64,000 nt of DNA, taken from positions 231,456 to 295,455 of the forward strand of contig JADJBW010000004.1 of NCBI GenBank assembly GCA_016703525.1, in the 5' to 3' direction. Below are positions 51,435 to 62,586 of this stretch, piece after piece. The notes beneath the pieces were generated by a model. That model was not told the origin of the DNA. It saw only the letters and a program-made list of their open reading frames with translations, and searched no databases. Both the position numbers and the translations under genes were made by a program. The DNA comes from Actinomycetota bacterium. GTDB taxonomy: Bacteria; Actinomycetota; Acidimicrobiia; Acidimicrobiales; Microtrichaceae. Each line of letters starts with the position of its first letter. The stretch's first letter is position 1.

Positions 51435-52441
51435 ATGTTTCCCGACGGCACCGAGCTGCACACCTGCGCGACCTGCCGGTTCGACGCCGACGCCTACACC
51501 GACCGCGACGCGCTTGCGACCATCGCCGACGCGGCGGAGCTGTGGGGCGACTGGCTCCATGCGGTTGACGAGCCGGTGCTGAACCTTCGCCCCGAACCGG
51601 GCCAACCGTCTGCGCTCGACCTGCTGGCCGACACGACGACGATCGTCGAATGGTGTGTCGCCGGGCTCGAACGGGCGGAGGCGACCGACGCGGCGCATCT
51701 CGCGTCGCGACAGCGGGACCGCTGGGACGACGACGCGCCGCGTCGCTCGGCGAGTCGCTGGTTCGGCTGGACCGCGCCTCCCACGCACTGGCGGACCGAT
51801 GGGCGACCCTCGACGCCGTACACGACGACGAACCGCGACTCCTCGGCGGCGAGCACGTCCACCCGACGGCGATCGTCCGTCACGGCGCGCATGCGATCAC
51901 GCACCACCTGTCGAGCGTGGCTCGCCTGCTGGCAGGGTTCGGCGTGGAATCGCCGCTGCTCACCGGCCGCGTCGCGGCCGTGAATGTGTCGGACGGCGGC
52001 GTGCCGAAACGCCAGGTCGACCAAGCGCATGTCGGCTACCGGGGTCTCGACGGCGACGTTCAGCGGAACCGCCGCCACCACGGCAGGGTCTGGCAGGCGG
52101 TGTCGTTGTGGTCAGCCGAGGTGATCGATGGGCTGCGCGCCGACGGGCACCCGATCGGGCCCGGGGCCGCTGGCGAGAACCTCACCGTCGCGGGCCTCGA
52201 CTGGTCGGTCCTGCGGCTCGGCACCCGCCTGCGGATCGGCGAGCGCGGCCCGCTTCTCGAACTCACCGCGTGGGCGACGCCGTGCCGTCACCTTCGTCCC
52301 CTCTTCAGCGACGGCGATGTGGGGCGCATCTCGGCGACGCGCGATCGCACGTCGTCGCGCGTCTACGCCAAGGTGCTGCGCGACGGTCCGGTCGGCGTCG
52401 GCGATCGCGTCAGCACGGTTCCGCTCGCACCACCCGCCTGA
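51435..52441 (+). CDS. DinB-like/MOSC fusion protein with a frameshift
   Basis: The first frame (51435 to about 51740) gives a helical DinB-superfamily start with CATC near the N-terminus and LADTTTIVEWCVAGLERAE. The next frame continues with LGESLVRLDRASHALADRW and HGAHAITHHLSSVARLL, the His pattern of DinB proteins, and passes into a MOSC domain: VNVSDGGVPKRQV, WQAVSLWSAEVIDGL, GAAGENLTVAGLDWS, LELTAWATPCRHL. One missing base near 51740 restores a protein of about 335 residues. MOSC domains handle sulfur for molybdenum cofactor or reduce hydroxylated compounds; DinB proteins often use thiols such as mycothiol. An in-frame ATG at 51363 is possible. Confidence 0.75.
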
Positions 52442-52454
52442 CGACGGCGCCGGC

Positions 52455-52859
52455 TCAGATCAGCGGCGATCGCTCGGGGCGGATCTCGGCCTCGGCCTCG
52501 ATCTCGACCTTCCACGCGGGGTCGAGGAGCCCGGCGACCACCAGCGTCGTATTCGCCGGCCGCACGTCGTGGAACAACTCGCCGTGGATCGCCGCCACCG
52601 CGTCGAAGTCGCCGGCATCGACCAGGTAGATGCGGGTCCGCACGACGTCGGCGAACGACGAGCCGGCGGCGGCCAACGCCTCTTCGATGATGTCGAAACA
52701 GCGCCGCGCCTGCAGGCCCGCATCGGATGGACACTGGCCGTCATCGAACTTGGGTGCGGTCCCGGCGACGATCACCCTTCCGCCCACGCGGACCGCACGG
52801 CTGTACCCAACCGTGAGCTCCCAGGGCGATCCCGACGAGATCAGTTGACGATGCTCCAT
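52455..52859 (-). CDS. RidA family protein
   Basis: A 134-residue trimeric enamine/imine deaminase relative, YjgF/YER057c/UK114 family. It has GYSRAVRVGGRVIVAGTAP at the start, the middle helix QARRCFDIIEEALAAAG, VRTRIYLVDAGDF, and the C-terminal NTTLVVAGLLDPAWKVEIEAEA with the family's final Glu. The conserved Arg that binds the keto acid is at R100 or nearby. It follows recR on the same strand at 40 bp. Confidence 0.9.
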   Translation of the reverse strand: MEHRQLISSGSPWELTVGYSRAVRVGGRVIVAGTAPKFDDGQCPSDAGLQARRCFDIIEEALAAAGSSFADVVRTRIYLVDAGDFDAVAAIHGELFHDVRPANTTLVVAGLLDPAWKVEIEAEAEIRPERSPLI

Positions 52860-52899
52860 GGCGTGGACCCTACCGCCGGAGCCCGGCCGGTCGATGGTG

Positions 52900-53505
52900 T
52901 CATCGCACGACGGTGCGGCGTCCCTCGAGCGCTCTGCCGAGCGTCAGCTCATCCGCGTACTCCAGGTCGCCGCCCACCGGCAGGCCACTCGCGATGCGGC
53001 TCACCGTTACCCCGGGAACATCGAGCACCCGCGAGAGGTACAGAGCGGTCGCCTCGCCTTCGATGTTCGGGTTGGTGCACAGAATGACCTCGGTGATGCC
53101 CTCGCCCTGCACGCGGGCGAGCAGCTCGCGCACGCGAAGCTGCTCGGGACCGACCCCCTGCAAGTGGTCGATCGCACCACCGAGCACGTGATAGCGCCCG
53201 CGGAACTCGCGGGTGCGCTCGACCGCAACCACGTCGCGGGGCTCCTCGACCACGCACAACACGTGCGGGTCGCGTTGAGGGTCGCTGCACACCATGCATT
53301 GCTCACCTTCGGCGAGATTGAAGCAGACGGAGCAGAAGCTCACTCGCGCCGTGGCCTCGGAGAGTGCGCGTACCAGCCGGGCCGACTCGGACGCGTCGGC
53401 CTTCAAGAGGTGGAACGTGATCCGCTGCGCCGACTTCGGGCCGATGCCGGGCAGCCGACCAAACGCGTCGATCAACTCCTGGATCGCTGCGGGATAGTCG
53501 GCCAT
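52900..53505 (-). CDS. recR: Recombination protein RecR
   Basis: Acts with RecO and RecF in recombinational repair of gaps. The 201-residue protein has the helix-hairpin-helix LIDAFGRLPGIGPKSAQRI, the C4 zinc finger CSVCFNL...CMVCSD, a Toprim domain (VVEEPRDVVAVERTREFRG, EVILCTNPNIEGEATA) and the Walker-B-like end. Its start codon shares one base with the ybaB stop (TGATG), and the dnaX-ybaB-recR order is standard. Confidence 0.97.
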   Translation of the reverse strand: MADYPAAIQELIDAFGRLPGIGPKSAQRITFHLLKADASESARLVRALSEATARVSFCSVCFNLAEGEQCMVCSDPQRDPHVLCVVEEPRDVVAVERTREFRGRYHVLGGAIDHLQGVGPEQLRVRELLARVQGEGITEVILCTNPNIEGEATALYLSRVLDVPGVTVSRIASGLPVGGDLEYADELTLGRALEGRRTVVR

Positions 53506-53867
53506 CAGGCTCCGCCGAGAAGCCCGCCGAGACCGCCCGCCATCGGCAGACCGGCCAGCGGGTTCGACTCGGCCTGCGCCGCGTTCACCTGCGCGATCGC
53601 GTCACGCAGCGCCGCAAGGACGAGGTCCTCGAGCATCGTGACGTCGTCGGGGTCGACCACTTCGTCGGCGATGGAAACCGACCGGAACTCGAGTCCGCCC
53701 GTGACGGCGATCGTGACCGCGCCGCCGCCCGACTGCCCCTCGACCACCATCTCGGCCAGCGCCCGCTGCGACTCGACCATCTGGGTCTGCATGTCCTGCG
53801 CGGCGCTGAGCAACGAGTTCAGATCGAGTCCACCCAACCCAGCGGCGATTCCGTGTTCCTCGGTCAT
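53505..53867 (-). CDS. ybaB: YbaB/EbfC family nucleoid-associated protein
   Basis: A 120-residue DNA-binding dimer. The core reads LLSAAQDMQTQMVESQRALAEM and GGAVTIAVTGGLEFRSVSI, then a DEVVDPDDVTMLEDLVLAALRDAI helix, ending in a Gly-rich tail. It lies between dnaX and recR, the usual position. The 34-bp gap to dnaX contains an AAAGGAG site 5 nt before ATG. Confidence 0.92.
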   Translation of the reverse strand: MTEEHGIAAGLGGLDLNSLLSAAQDMQTQMVESQRALAEMVVEGQSGGGAVTIAVTGGLEFRSVSIADEVVDPDDVTMLEDLVLAALRDAIAQVNAAQAESNPLAGLPMAGGLGGLLGGA

Positions 53868-53901
53868 GGACGTGCTCCTTTGGTACTGGTCGGTGACGAG
53901 A

Positions 53902-56025
<2,124 letters not shown>

Positions 56026-56123
56026 TGACGAGACACTACCGGCGCACGGCGACACCCTCCCCCAGGCGCCACCATGGTCGGCGCCGCCGGGGAATTCGCG
56101 CCGTGCGATCTACCCTGGGCGCC

Positions 56124-57047
56124 GTGTCGTATCACCCCGACGGAGGCCCCCGGCCCGGCTGGCCGCCCGCATCGTTCCCCTCTGCACCGCCTGTGGCGCA
56201 ACCGCTGACACCCCCGACCGCTGCACCCGCCGGCTGGTACCCCGACGCGGAGATGCAGGGTCAGTGGCGTTGGTGGTCGGGCACCGAGTGGGGGCCACGA
56301 TCCATGCCGATCGTGGACTCGTCGTCGCTGTGGTTCGCTCCGCTTCCTCGCCTGGGCTCGCCTGCGGCCGTCGCTGCCCTGTTCGCAATCGCTGCGCTCT
56401 TCGCCACCAACTTCATCGCGGCGCAGGGCGGAACCGTCGGCGCGCTCGTCGGCCTCGGCGCGCTCGTCGGCACCGCCATCGGCTTCCCGCTGCTGGCTTG
56501 GGTGGCGTGCCGGCAATGGGGGTCCGGATCGATGCGCCGCGACATCGGGTTCGCGGTGCGGTGGCTCGACATTCCACTCGGCGTGCTCGGTGCGATCGTC
56601 GGCACCATCGCGATTGTGATCGTCGGCGTCCTCACGCGAGTGCTCGATCTCGATCAGGCGTCGAACCTGTCCGACGTTCAGGATCAGATGTCGTCAAACC
56701 CGTCGTCACGGCTGCCGATCTTCATCATGTTGATCGTGCTCGCAGGCGTCCTGGCCCCGATCACCGAGGAGCTTCTGTTCCGCGGCGTGCTGATGCACGG
56801 CCTCCGGTCGCGGATGGGCAACGGCGCGGCGATCGTGACCCAGGGAGTGGTCTTCGGGTTCGCCCACTTCCTCCCCGGCGAAGGCTGGGCCAACCTCCCG
56901 ATGGTCGCAGGACTCGGCCTGCTCGGCATCGCCCTCGGCTACCTGCGCTGGGCGTCCGGCCGGCTCGGCACCGCGATGATCGCCCACGCGGTGTTCAACA
57001 TGAGCCAGCTGACGCTGCTGTACCTCACGGTTGCCAATTCGCACTGA
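56124..57047 (+). CDS. CPBP-family intramembrane protease with a DUF2510 domain
   Basis: A 307-residue membrane protein. The cytoplasmic N-terminus is Pro-rich and holds a DUF2510-like motif (AGWYPDAEMQGQWRWWSGTEW). The membrane part has the CPBP (Abi) protease motifs EELLFRGVL (EExxxR), FGFAHFLPGE (FxxxH) and HAVFNMSQL (HxxxN). Such proteases resemble CAAX prenyl endopeptidases; some are bacteriocin immunity proteins, but none is nearby. GTG 56124 is supported by TACCCT ending 7 nt upstream. It is divergent from dnaX and 79 bp from the SRP RNA. Confidence 0.9.
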   Translation: MSYHPDGGPRPGWPPASFPSAPPVAQPLTPPTAAPAGWYPDAEMQGQWRWWSGTEWGPRSMPIVDSSSLWFAPLPRLGSPAAVAALFAIAALFATNFIAAQGGTVGALVGLGALVGTAIGFPLLAWVACRQWGSGSMRRDIGFAVRWLDIPLGVLGAIVGTIAIVIVGVLTRVLDLDQASNLSDVQDQMSSNPSSRLPIFIMLIVLAGVLAPITEELLFRGVLMHGLRSRMGNGAAIVTQGVVFGFAHFLPGEGWANLPMVAGLGLLGIALGYLRWASGRLGTAMIAHAVFNMSQLTLLYLTVANSH

Positions 57048-57126
57048 ACCGCGGCGATCGCCGACGCCGTCGTCAGGCCTGCGCTCGACGCCGACGAGGT
57101 CGGACGATGCCTGCACTGTCGGGTGT

Positions 57127-57262
57127 GGTCCGTGCTCCGGTGAGACGGTCAGGCGATCTGCGGCACACGCTGGTATCCGCTGAGAGCTGCTGCCTTCCGG
57201 CCCTGACTCGGTTCACGGCCCTGCGTTGCACAGGACCCGACCGCCTCACGGGAGCACGGACC
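57127..57262 (-). ncRNA. ffs: Signal recognition particle RNA (4.5S type)
   Basis: On the minus strand the domain IV loop reads CAGGGCCGGAAGGCAGCAGC, matching the universal bacterial CAGGTCCGGAAGGAAGCAGC with 3 differences. Outside it, two arms 57127-57144 and 57245-57262 pair over 18 bp with one mismatch and close a rod of 136 nt, the expected shape. SRP RNA with Ffh targets membrane proteins to the translocon. ffs sits near dnaX in many actinobacteria. The ends are set from the closing helix and may be off by a few bases. Confidence 0.88.
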
Positions 57263-57341
57263 AGCGGCCAGCATAGTGGCGGTACGGCCGTCCCGGCCGA
57301 ACGCGCCCCAACCGCGCGGAACCGGGGTTCGACTCACCTGG

Positions 57342-57953
57342 TCAGGTGAGCTTGTTGAAGGCGAACCCAATTGCGATGATCGCGAAGATGGCGAGCGCAG
57401 CGATGGCCGACACGAAGGAGATGGCGAACGTTCCCACGTACACCAGGGCGGCAAGGCCGGCGCTTGTTGCCTGGCGCCTGAGGTCGCCGATGCGGTCTCG
57501 CTTGACGAGTTGGTGGTGGCGGGCGATGTACGACCACATGAGTGTGAACGCAACACTGATGGCGACCATCGTCAGTGCGTAGATGCCTGCCGCTGCACGT
57601 TCATTCGAGCCGCCGGTGCGCAAGTACTCGGACAACAGCGCCGTCGGGAACGGGAGAAACGAGATGCTGCCGAGGAGCAGCAGGTTCAGGTAGACCACGC
57701 CATGGTCGATGGCGGTCAGCCGGGCGGAGAAGTTGTGGTGGTTGACCCACATCACCCCAATGGTCAGGAAGCTCACGCCGTACGCGGCATAACTCGGCCA
57801 CAGCCGGCCGAGCTCGTGCCACAGCTGACCGGATTCGGCTTCGGGAGCCTTGATCTCGAGGATCAGCAGCGTGATCGCAATCGCCAAGACCCCATCGCTG
57901 AAGGCTTCGAAACGAGTCGCTTCCAATGTGCGCGGGCCTGAGATCTCGGTCAC
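57342..57953 (-). CDS. TMEM175-family (DUF1211) potassium channel-like protein
   Basis: A 203-residue protein with six membrane helices. The first helix has the pore-lining family signature RFEAFSDGVLAIAITLLILEI (FSDGV and the hydrophobic selectivity Leu/Ile). Bacterial members form tetrameric K+-selective leak channels. GGGAGGT stands before GTG 57953. It is divergent from a TetR gene, and the 148-bp region between contains a TGGTAC half-site like that in the palindrome at 58.69 kb. Confidence 0.88.
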   Translation of the reverse strand: MTEISGPRTLEATRFEAFSDGVLAIAITLLILEIKAPEAESGQLWHELGRLWPSYAAYGVSFLTIGVMWVNHHNFSARLTAIDHGVVYLNLLLLGSISFLPFPTALLSEYLRTGGSNERAAAGIYALTMVAISVAFTLMWSYIARHHQLVKRDRIGDLRRQATSAGLAALVYVGTFAISFVSAIAALAIFAIIAIGFAFNKLT

Positions 57954-58101
57954 TGAAGCTACCTCCCAACTCGTGCGGCGGCGTTCCCGCACACCGCCAG
58001 CTTTGGAGCGCACCGTACCATACCTCTCCTGCCCCACGAGTGAGAGCGGTCGCGCCGGAACTGCCAAAGGGACCGATCCCGCGGCCAGGTAGCCTCGCCG
58101 C

Positions 58102-58668
58102 GTGCCCCGGAACACCGATCCCAGGATCCAGCGGACCAGAGCGCTGGTCCGGTCTGCGGTTTCGAGCCTCCTCGTCGAAGGGGGGCTCTCCGCGGTCACG
58201 TTCTCGTCAGTCGCAAGCCGGAGCGGGCTCGGTCGCCAAACCCTCTACCGCCACTGGAACACCGTGGAGGAGCTCGTCGTCGACTCGGTGCTCGAGGGGG
58301 TCGACGATGGCTACCCCTCGGCCGCGCTCGACGCCGCCGATGCACTCAGGCAGTGGATCCTCGGGCTGACCCGTGCACTTTCGGAGGAACCGCGCGCCAC
58401 GGCGCTCGCCTACGTTGTGGCGCTGGCCCAGCACGACCTGCTTGCTCGGGAGTTGCTCGACCGGCTCCTCGAGGATCGTCGGCAGGCGCTCATCTCGGTG
58501 CTCGCTCCATTCGAGAGAACGTGCCCGAAGCCGGTCTTCGCCGCCACGGTCGGTCCTCCGATCTTCGCGAGCCTCTGGGCGGGGCGTCCGCTGCGGGCAG
58601 CCGAGGCCGCCGCATTGGCGACCCAACTCGAGCCGCTCCTGCCTCGACGCCTGCATCGGACCGACTGA
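58102..58668 (+). CDS. TetR-family transcriptional regulator
   Basis: A 188-residue repressor. The N-terminal HTH reads SAVSSLLVEGGLSAVTFSSVA and SRSGLGRQTLYRHWNTVEEL, as in TetR proteins; the rest is a helical ligand-binding and dimer domain. TAGCCT at 58090-58095 is exactly -12 to -7 of GTG 58102 (leaderless type). It sits between the divergent TMEM175-like gene and the YihY-like gene, and a perfect palindrome lies 21 bp after its stop. Confidence 0.92.
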   Translation: MPRNTDPRIQRTRALVRSAVSSLLVEGGLSAVTFSSVASRSGLGRQTLYRHWNTVEELVVDSVLEGVDDGYPSAALDAADALRQWILGLTRALSEEPRATALAYVVALAQHDLLARELLDRLLEDRRQALISVLAPFERTCPKPVFAATVGPPIFASLWAGRPLRAAEAAALATQLEPLLPRRLHRTD

Positions 58669-58689
58669 GCCCGTCTCCCTCAACACCGT

Positions 58690-58710
58690 TCTGGTACACT
58701 CTGTACCAGA
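58690..58710. promoter_or_regulatory. Operator-like palindrome upstream of the YihY-like gene
   Basis: Arms TCTGGTACA (58690-58698) and TGTACCAGA (58702-58710) are exact complements around CTC, 19 bp before GTG 58730 and directly after the TetR gene. Size and symmetry fit a TetR operator. A TGGTAC half-site occurs again near 58017 in the TMEM175 promoter region. Confidence 0.7.
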
Positions 58711-58729
58711 TCCGAGGGGAGCCGGGACT

Positions 58730-59614
58730 GTGAGAGAGTCCAGTCAGAGCACCGAAGGGTCCACGATCGGACGGATCGATCGGTGGGCCAAACGCAGCAT
58801 CGCTCGACACGAGGACGACCTCGGGCGTGCGCGGGACGCGGCGTTCCAGCATCGATCCGTGGAGCTCCTCGCTCGAACCGTCAAACGCTTCGGGGAGGCC
58901 GACGGCGCCGCGCGCTCGTCATCGGTGGCGTTCAGCCTGTTCGTGAGCGTCGTGCCCCTCGCGATGCTCGGTTACGCGGTGACGTCCACGTGGTGGAGCG
59001 ATGAGGGCCTCGGCCCGACGATGAGCCGACTCTTCGAGGTTGACCCAGCGACCGCACGAATCTTCGACGCGACGTTCCCGTCGACAGATCGAATCCTGGC
59101 GGTGGGTTCGGTGATCACCCTGCTCTCACTGCTCGGCAGCGGAAACGATGCGGCACAGAGCTTCGTGCACGCGTTCTGCGACTGCTGGCGAGTCGACCGC
59201 CCCCACGGAATCCGGGCCACGGCCCGGGGCGTGGCCTGGTTCGCTGCCACGTTCGCCATCTTCTGCATCGGCCAGATGCTCTTCGGGTTGCCGTTCAGCC
59301 CGGTTCTCGAGTGGGTCATCGCGCTCGTCACCATGGCTCTCTGCAATCTGGCCTTCTGGTACGCAACCCCATCGATCTTGTCTCCGCAGCAGATCGACCG
59401 GTCGGAGAAGGTGCGGACCGCGCTCATCGGCGGCGGCATCTCGACCGTCATGTGGTTGGCTGCTCACTTCGTCCTGCCGAATTGGTTCCAGTGGTACGGC
59501 TCCGCCTTCGGCGGGGTCGGCGTGGCGATAGCAATCGCCAGTTGGTCATACGTCGTCTCTCTCGGATGGGTCGCCATCGCCGCGCTGACCGGAGTCGTCC
59601 GTTCGCCGTCCTGA
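58730..59614 (+). CDS. YihY/BrkB-like membrane protein
   Basis: A 294-residue protein with six or so membrane helices. After a soluble N-terminus of about 55 residues it has AARSSSVAFSLFVSVVPLAMLGY (the family's conserved first helix with the Ser-Phe pattern), then SFVHAFCDCWRVDRP and a C-terminal half with QWYGSAFGGVGVAIAIASWSY, which is close to the YihY/UPF0761 signature. The role of the family is uncertain; it was once mis-named RNase BN. GTG 58730 follows the palindrome at 58690-58710, so control by the TetR protein is likely. Confidence 0.8.
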   Translation: MRESSQSTEGSTIGRIDRWAKRSIARHEDDLGRARDAAFQHRSVELLARTVKRFGEADGAARSSSVAFSLFVSVVPLAMLGYAVTSTWWSDEGLGPTMSRLFEVDPATARIFDATFPSTDRILAVGSVITLLSLLGSGNDAAQSFVHAFCDCWRVDRPHGIRATARGVAWFAATFAIFCIGQMLFGLPFSPVLEWVIALVTMALCNLAFWYATPSILSPQQIDRSEKVRTALIGGGISTVMWLAAHFVLPNWFQWYGSAFGGVGVAIAIASWSYVVSLGWVAIAALTGVVRSPS

Positions 59615-59637
59615 CGAGCGCCACCCGGCGAGGAGGC

Positions 59638-59859
59638 TCAGTCGAATGACGCTCGGTGAGTTCCGACGGCCGTCGGGCGACATCGATCAGTGTCGTCGGC
59701 TCGCCACCGTCGACGGGCACCACCGTTCCGGGTGATCTCGCGGCCGATCGTGGATTGGTGTCGGTGAAGGCGGGCAGCGATCTGGGAGTCGGTTTCGCCG
59801 CGTTCGATCCCGGAGCGGATCTCTTCGCGTGCAAGCGCGGTCAACGGGTCTGGTGGCAC
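59638..59859 (-). pseudogene. IS30-family transposase remnant (N-terminal HTH)
   Basis: A 73-residue open frame with LTALAREEIRSGIERGETDSQIAARLHRHQSTIGREITRNGG, split here over two helices of the IS30 HTH (Thr-Ile-Gly-Arg-Glu being the recognition core). It stops soon after, with no DDE catalytic domain and no terminal repeats that I can see, so this is a decayed fragment at the edge of the accessory region. The longer reading upstream is in another frame. Confidence 0.6.
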
Positions 59860-59968
59860 GCTTCGACCATGCCGCCCCGGTGCCGATTCCCCGCACCAGC
59901 GCTCGTGGACCTACACCCCGATCAGATCCGAAGCGCACCACAACAGCCCTGAGGAGTCTGACTTGCCA

Positions 59969-60316
59969 TCAGCGAGCCAGAGTCGTGATGGCTATCGCCA
60001 GCGCCGCGACGACCGTCACGACTTCCGCTACCACCGCAACGGTCTTGACGCTTGGCCGGCTACAGGCGGCATGGATCCTCCGCACGAACACACGAGGGTG
60101 CTCCATGGCCCACTGAGACCTGAACAATTCGATGCCGTTTTCAGCTACCCACGCACCAGCGAGCAACCACGCCGCGATTTGACCTGTAGTCAGCCAACCC
60201 AATAGTAGGAAGGTGTACAGAAGTGACATTGGCAGATTGTCACTGAAGTTCCGCGAGACCTTGTCGAGCCAATCCGGACACTCCTGGAGCTTCACCCATT
60301 CTGGCCACACTCCCAT
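59969..60316 (-). CDS. Small membrane protein, hypothetical
   Basis: A 115-residue protein with two hydrophobic segments (about 34-55 and 93-112) separated by a polar stretch. GC content is lower than in the left part of the window. It follows the RHS toxin and the candidate immunity gene on the same strand, so it could be a second immunity-type protein. No family recognised. Confidence 0.5.
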   Translation of the reverse strand: MGVWPEWVKLQECPDWLDKVSRNFSDNLPMSLLYTFLLLGWLTTGQIAAWLLAGAWVAENGIELFRSQWAMEHPRVFVRRIHAACSRPSVKTVAVVAEVVTVVAALAIAITTLAR

Positions 60317-60403
60317 TGCCTATTGCGCTAATGCGAGATGTTGCCACCGTTCACGGGGCCATAGTCTGGCGCACATTGGCAGGGACGAGTTGGCTGCACC
60401 GTC

Positions 60404-60923
60404 CTACCGGTCCCGCCATCTCGAACCGAAGTGCATTGCCGCCATAATTCCGCAGAATTCTAGGACCCATACAGCGAATGCGAGGAGAACCCGGAGCAGC
60501 TTCTGGAGGAGGGAAACATCGGCACCCAGAATAGCGGTGAGCCGGACCTGATCCCAGCGCATGATCAGAAGGAATCCGACCAGAGACAAGGTAGCCATCA
60601 CCACGGCGATAGCCGCCGACTGAAACCGACCGAGTCGTCGATCTAGGCTCACTGATGCGCTGCCGCAGGTCTGGACCACTGTCATCGCCAGTGTGCCGCA
60701 CGTCGGCGCTGCGGCGGCGCAGAATCGAGTCGGCCTCGGCCTTTGTGCCGACCCTGGCCACAACCCGGCGAGTGCCGGCCGTCCGTTGCACCACCTGCCA
60801 ACCGCGCTCGAAGACCACCGCATCGAAATTGAGAAGCGAGAAATTCAGAAGCGATGAGACCAGGTCCACGAGATCGAATGGAGCCCGGCGAACAAAATAC
60901 TCGGGGTCTTCCAAATGGTTCAT
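60404..60923 (-). CDS. Candidate immunity protein next to the RHS toxin, frameshifted
   Basis: Starts at ATG 60923, overlapping the stop of the RHS frame (ATGA). The first frame gives a soluble part (MNHLEDPEYFVRRAPFDLVD, then ARVGTKAEADSILRRR); near 60660 the frame changes and the second gives DRRLGRFQSAAIAVVMATL and a second hydrophobic helix, ending at 60404. Joined, it is about 170 residues with two C-terminal membrane helices. Overlap with an RHS C-terminus is the classical toxin/immunity layout. I know no homologous family. The frameshift may be an error. Confidence 0.5.
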
Positions 60924-62440
60924 GCGCGTGGAGCGCTCTCGGAGATCCGACGGCCAGTGCAGTAGTCCATATCCGACCAGCTATCCCGGCATGGCATGAT
61001 GATCGGCGGGAGGCCCGGCGGACCTCCTCCCATGAAGTTCTTCATCGCCCACAGGAGCTTCGCAGCGACGCTCACCTGCTGAGCGCCACGCGTGCTCTGC
61101 AGGGACCGGCACGATCCGTTGTAGTTCCTGCCGAAGCGACAGGCGCCGTTCCGGGACCCAGCGTGGTAGTGCGCACGATAGGCGGCAATACTCCTCAGTT
61201 GATCGTGGCGGGTCTGAAACCGTGAGTGCATGCGTCCGTCGAGCCCTCGCCACCGGACCCGCGCCCGACACGTTCCGACCCCACCAAAGCTTCCCCGCCA
61301 AACACCGGATCGGCCCAAGCTGCCACCTGCCGGTTGACGGCAGGCATACGTCGTCGCACCGAGGCCGTGCAAATTCGGATACGACCACACACTCGACGCA
61401 GGCGTCGACGGCCGGTACGTGTACAACACCCCACCCGGCAACGACAACGTCGCTTCCACCACCGTCGACGAACCGTTCAACGTCAAATCCGCGGTATCAC
61501 CACCAGCCGAATACGAATACCTGGCGACCGTCGACGAACCAACCTTGCGTTCCACCACCCGATCCGACGCGTCACGACCATACGACACCGACGTCGCGGT
61601 TGTGCGAACCCGGTTCGAGTTCCGCCCCGCCACCACCCCACCCGAACCATTCGGCGACACCCCACACGTGCCGGTGGTCGCCTGGAAGTCGTAACAGACA
61701 CTCCGCAACCCCACACCCCCAGCCGTGCGTTCCAACACCCGAGCCCCAACAAGACGGCCCGCGTTGTCGTACTCGAAGTTCTCGCCGCCAGGATACGCGT
61801 CAACCCCATCGATCGTTTCGTCAACCACATTCCCGTCCAAACGGGTCGTGTGGGCGTTCGCCGCGATCGCGCCGCCCGGACCCGACCACGACACACCGTT
61901 CGGCCGGAACCACACCGGATCGATCGTGAACGAACCCGACGTCGCGTTCCCCTTGCTCGTCCCACCCGACGGATACGACACCCCGGTCATGCGACCCCAG
62001 CCGTTGTACGTCGGATCAGCCAACACCCCACCGTTCAAACTGACCGTGTCAACCAAACCGTCAGCGGTGTACCCGTAGCCGACCGTGCCACCAGGATTGG
62101 TCGCCTGCGTCACCCTCCCCGCCTGGTCATACGACGTCGACGTCGCCTTGCCCCACACATCGGTGCAGGAACCACCACACACCGCCCCGATCGGCCCCTG
62201 AGCCGCGCCGCGCTACGCCGCCGCGATCTCCGAGCCCACACCCGCCGGTAGGCGACGCTTGGTGCGTGGAAGGAACCCGGCACCGGGCGCCTCGCGGTCG
62301 GTCGCCGTTGTCAACGCCGACCCTGTCGGGTCAACCATCGACCAGACCGGCGAACCCAACTCCGGGTACGTCCCGTACCCCGCGGTCGACGTCACCGTGC
62401 TCCCCGCAGGGTGCCGACCGGTAACCGTCGCTGCGGCTCG
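60920..62440 (-). pseudogene. RHS-repeat polymorphic toxin, C-terminal part, degraded
   Basis: YD-repeat protein fragment. The 420-residue frame from 62182 has many repeats (TSTSYDQAGRVTQATNPGG, FEYDNAGRLVGARV, SVSYGRDASDRVVERKVG). Upstream, in a broken frame, TAGYGTYPELGSPVWS and EAPGAGFL are typical RHS segments. The core after YPNLHG is scrambled across frames (SLGR, then DPVFGGEALVG in another frame). The last 80 residues, Cys-rich with GNYNGSCRS-like and MDYC segments, are in frame and end at the overlap with the small gene at 60923, so they may be a toxin tip. 5' end absent; decay or sequence errors. Confidence 0.65.
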
Positions 62441-62558
62441 CCTCCGGCGCCGCACCGACCTGGCACCAGCGCGCGCCGTTCCGGTCCCTTGATCGACTCG
62501 ACGTGGCGACAGGCTGACCCCACCACCGCGGCGCACCACGCACGACAATCGCGAATGC

Positions 62559-62586
62559 GCCTGCATGCCTGCTATCATGCAGGCAT
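62559..62586. promoter_or_regulatory. Overlapping palindromes and leaderless promoter of vapBC
   Basis: Two inverted repeats overlap: GCCTGCATG/CATGCAGGC (62559-62567, 62576-62584) and ATGCCTGC/GCAGGCAT (62565-62572, 62579-62586). The spacer of the second is TATCAT (62573-62578), which is exactly -12 to -7 of the vapB ATG. A VapB-type repressor bound there would cover the -10 box and start codon. Confidence 0.7.
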
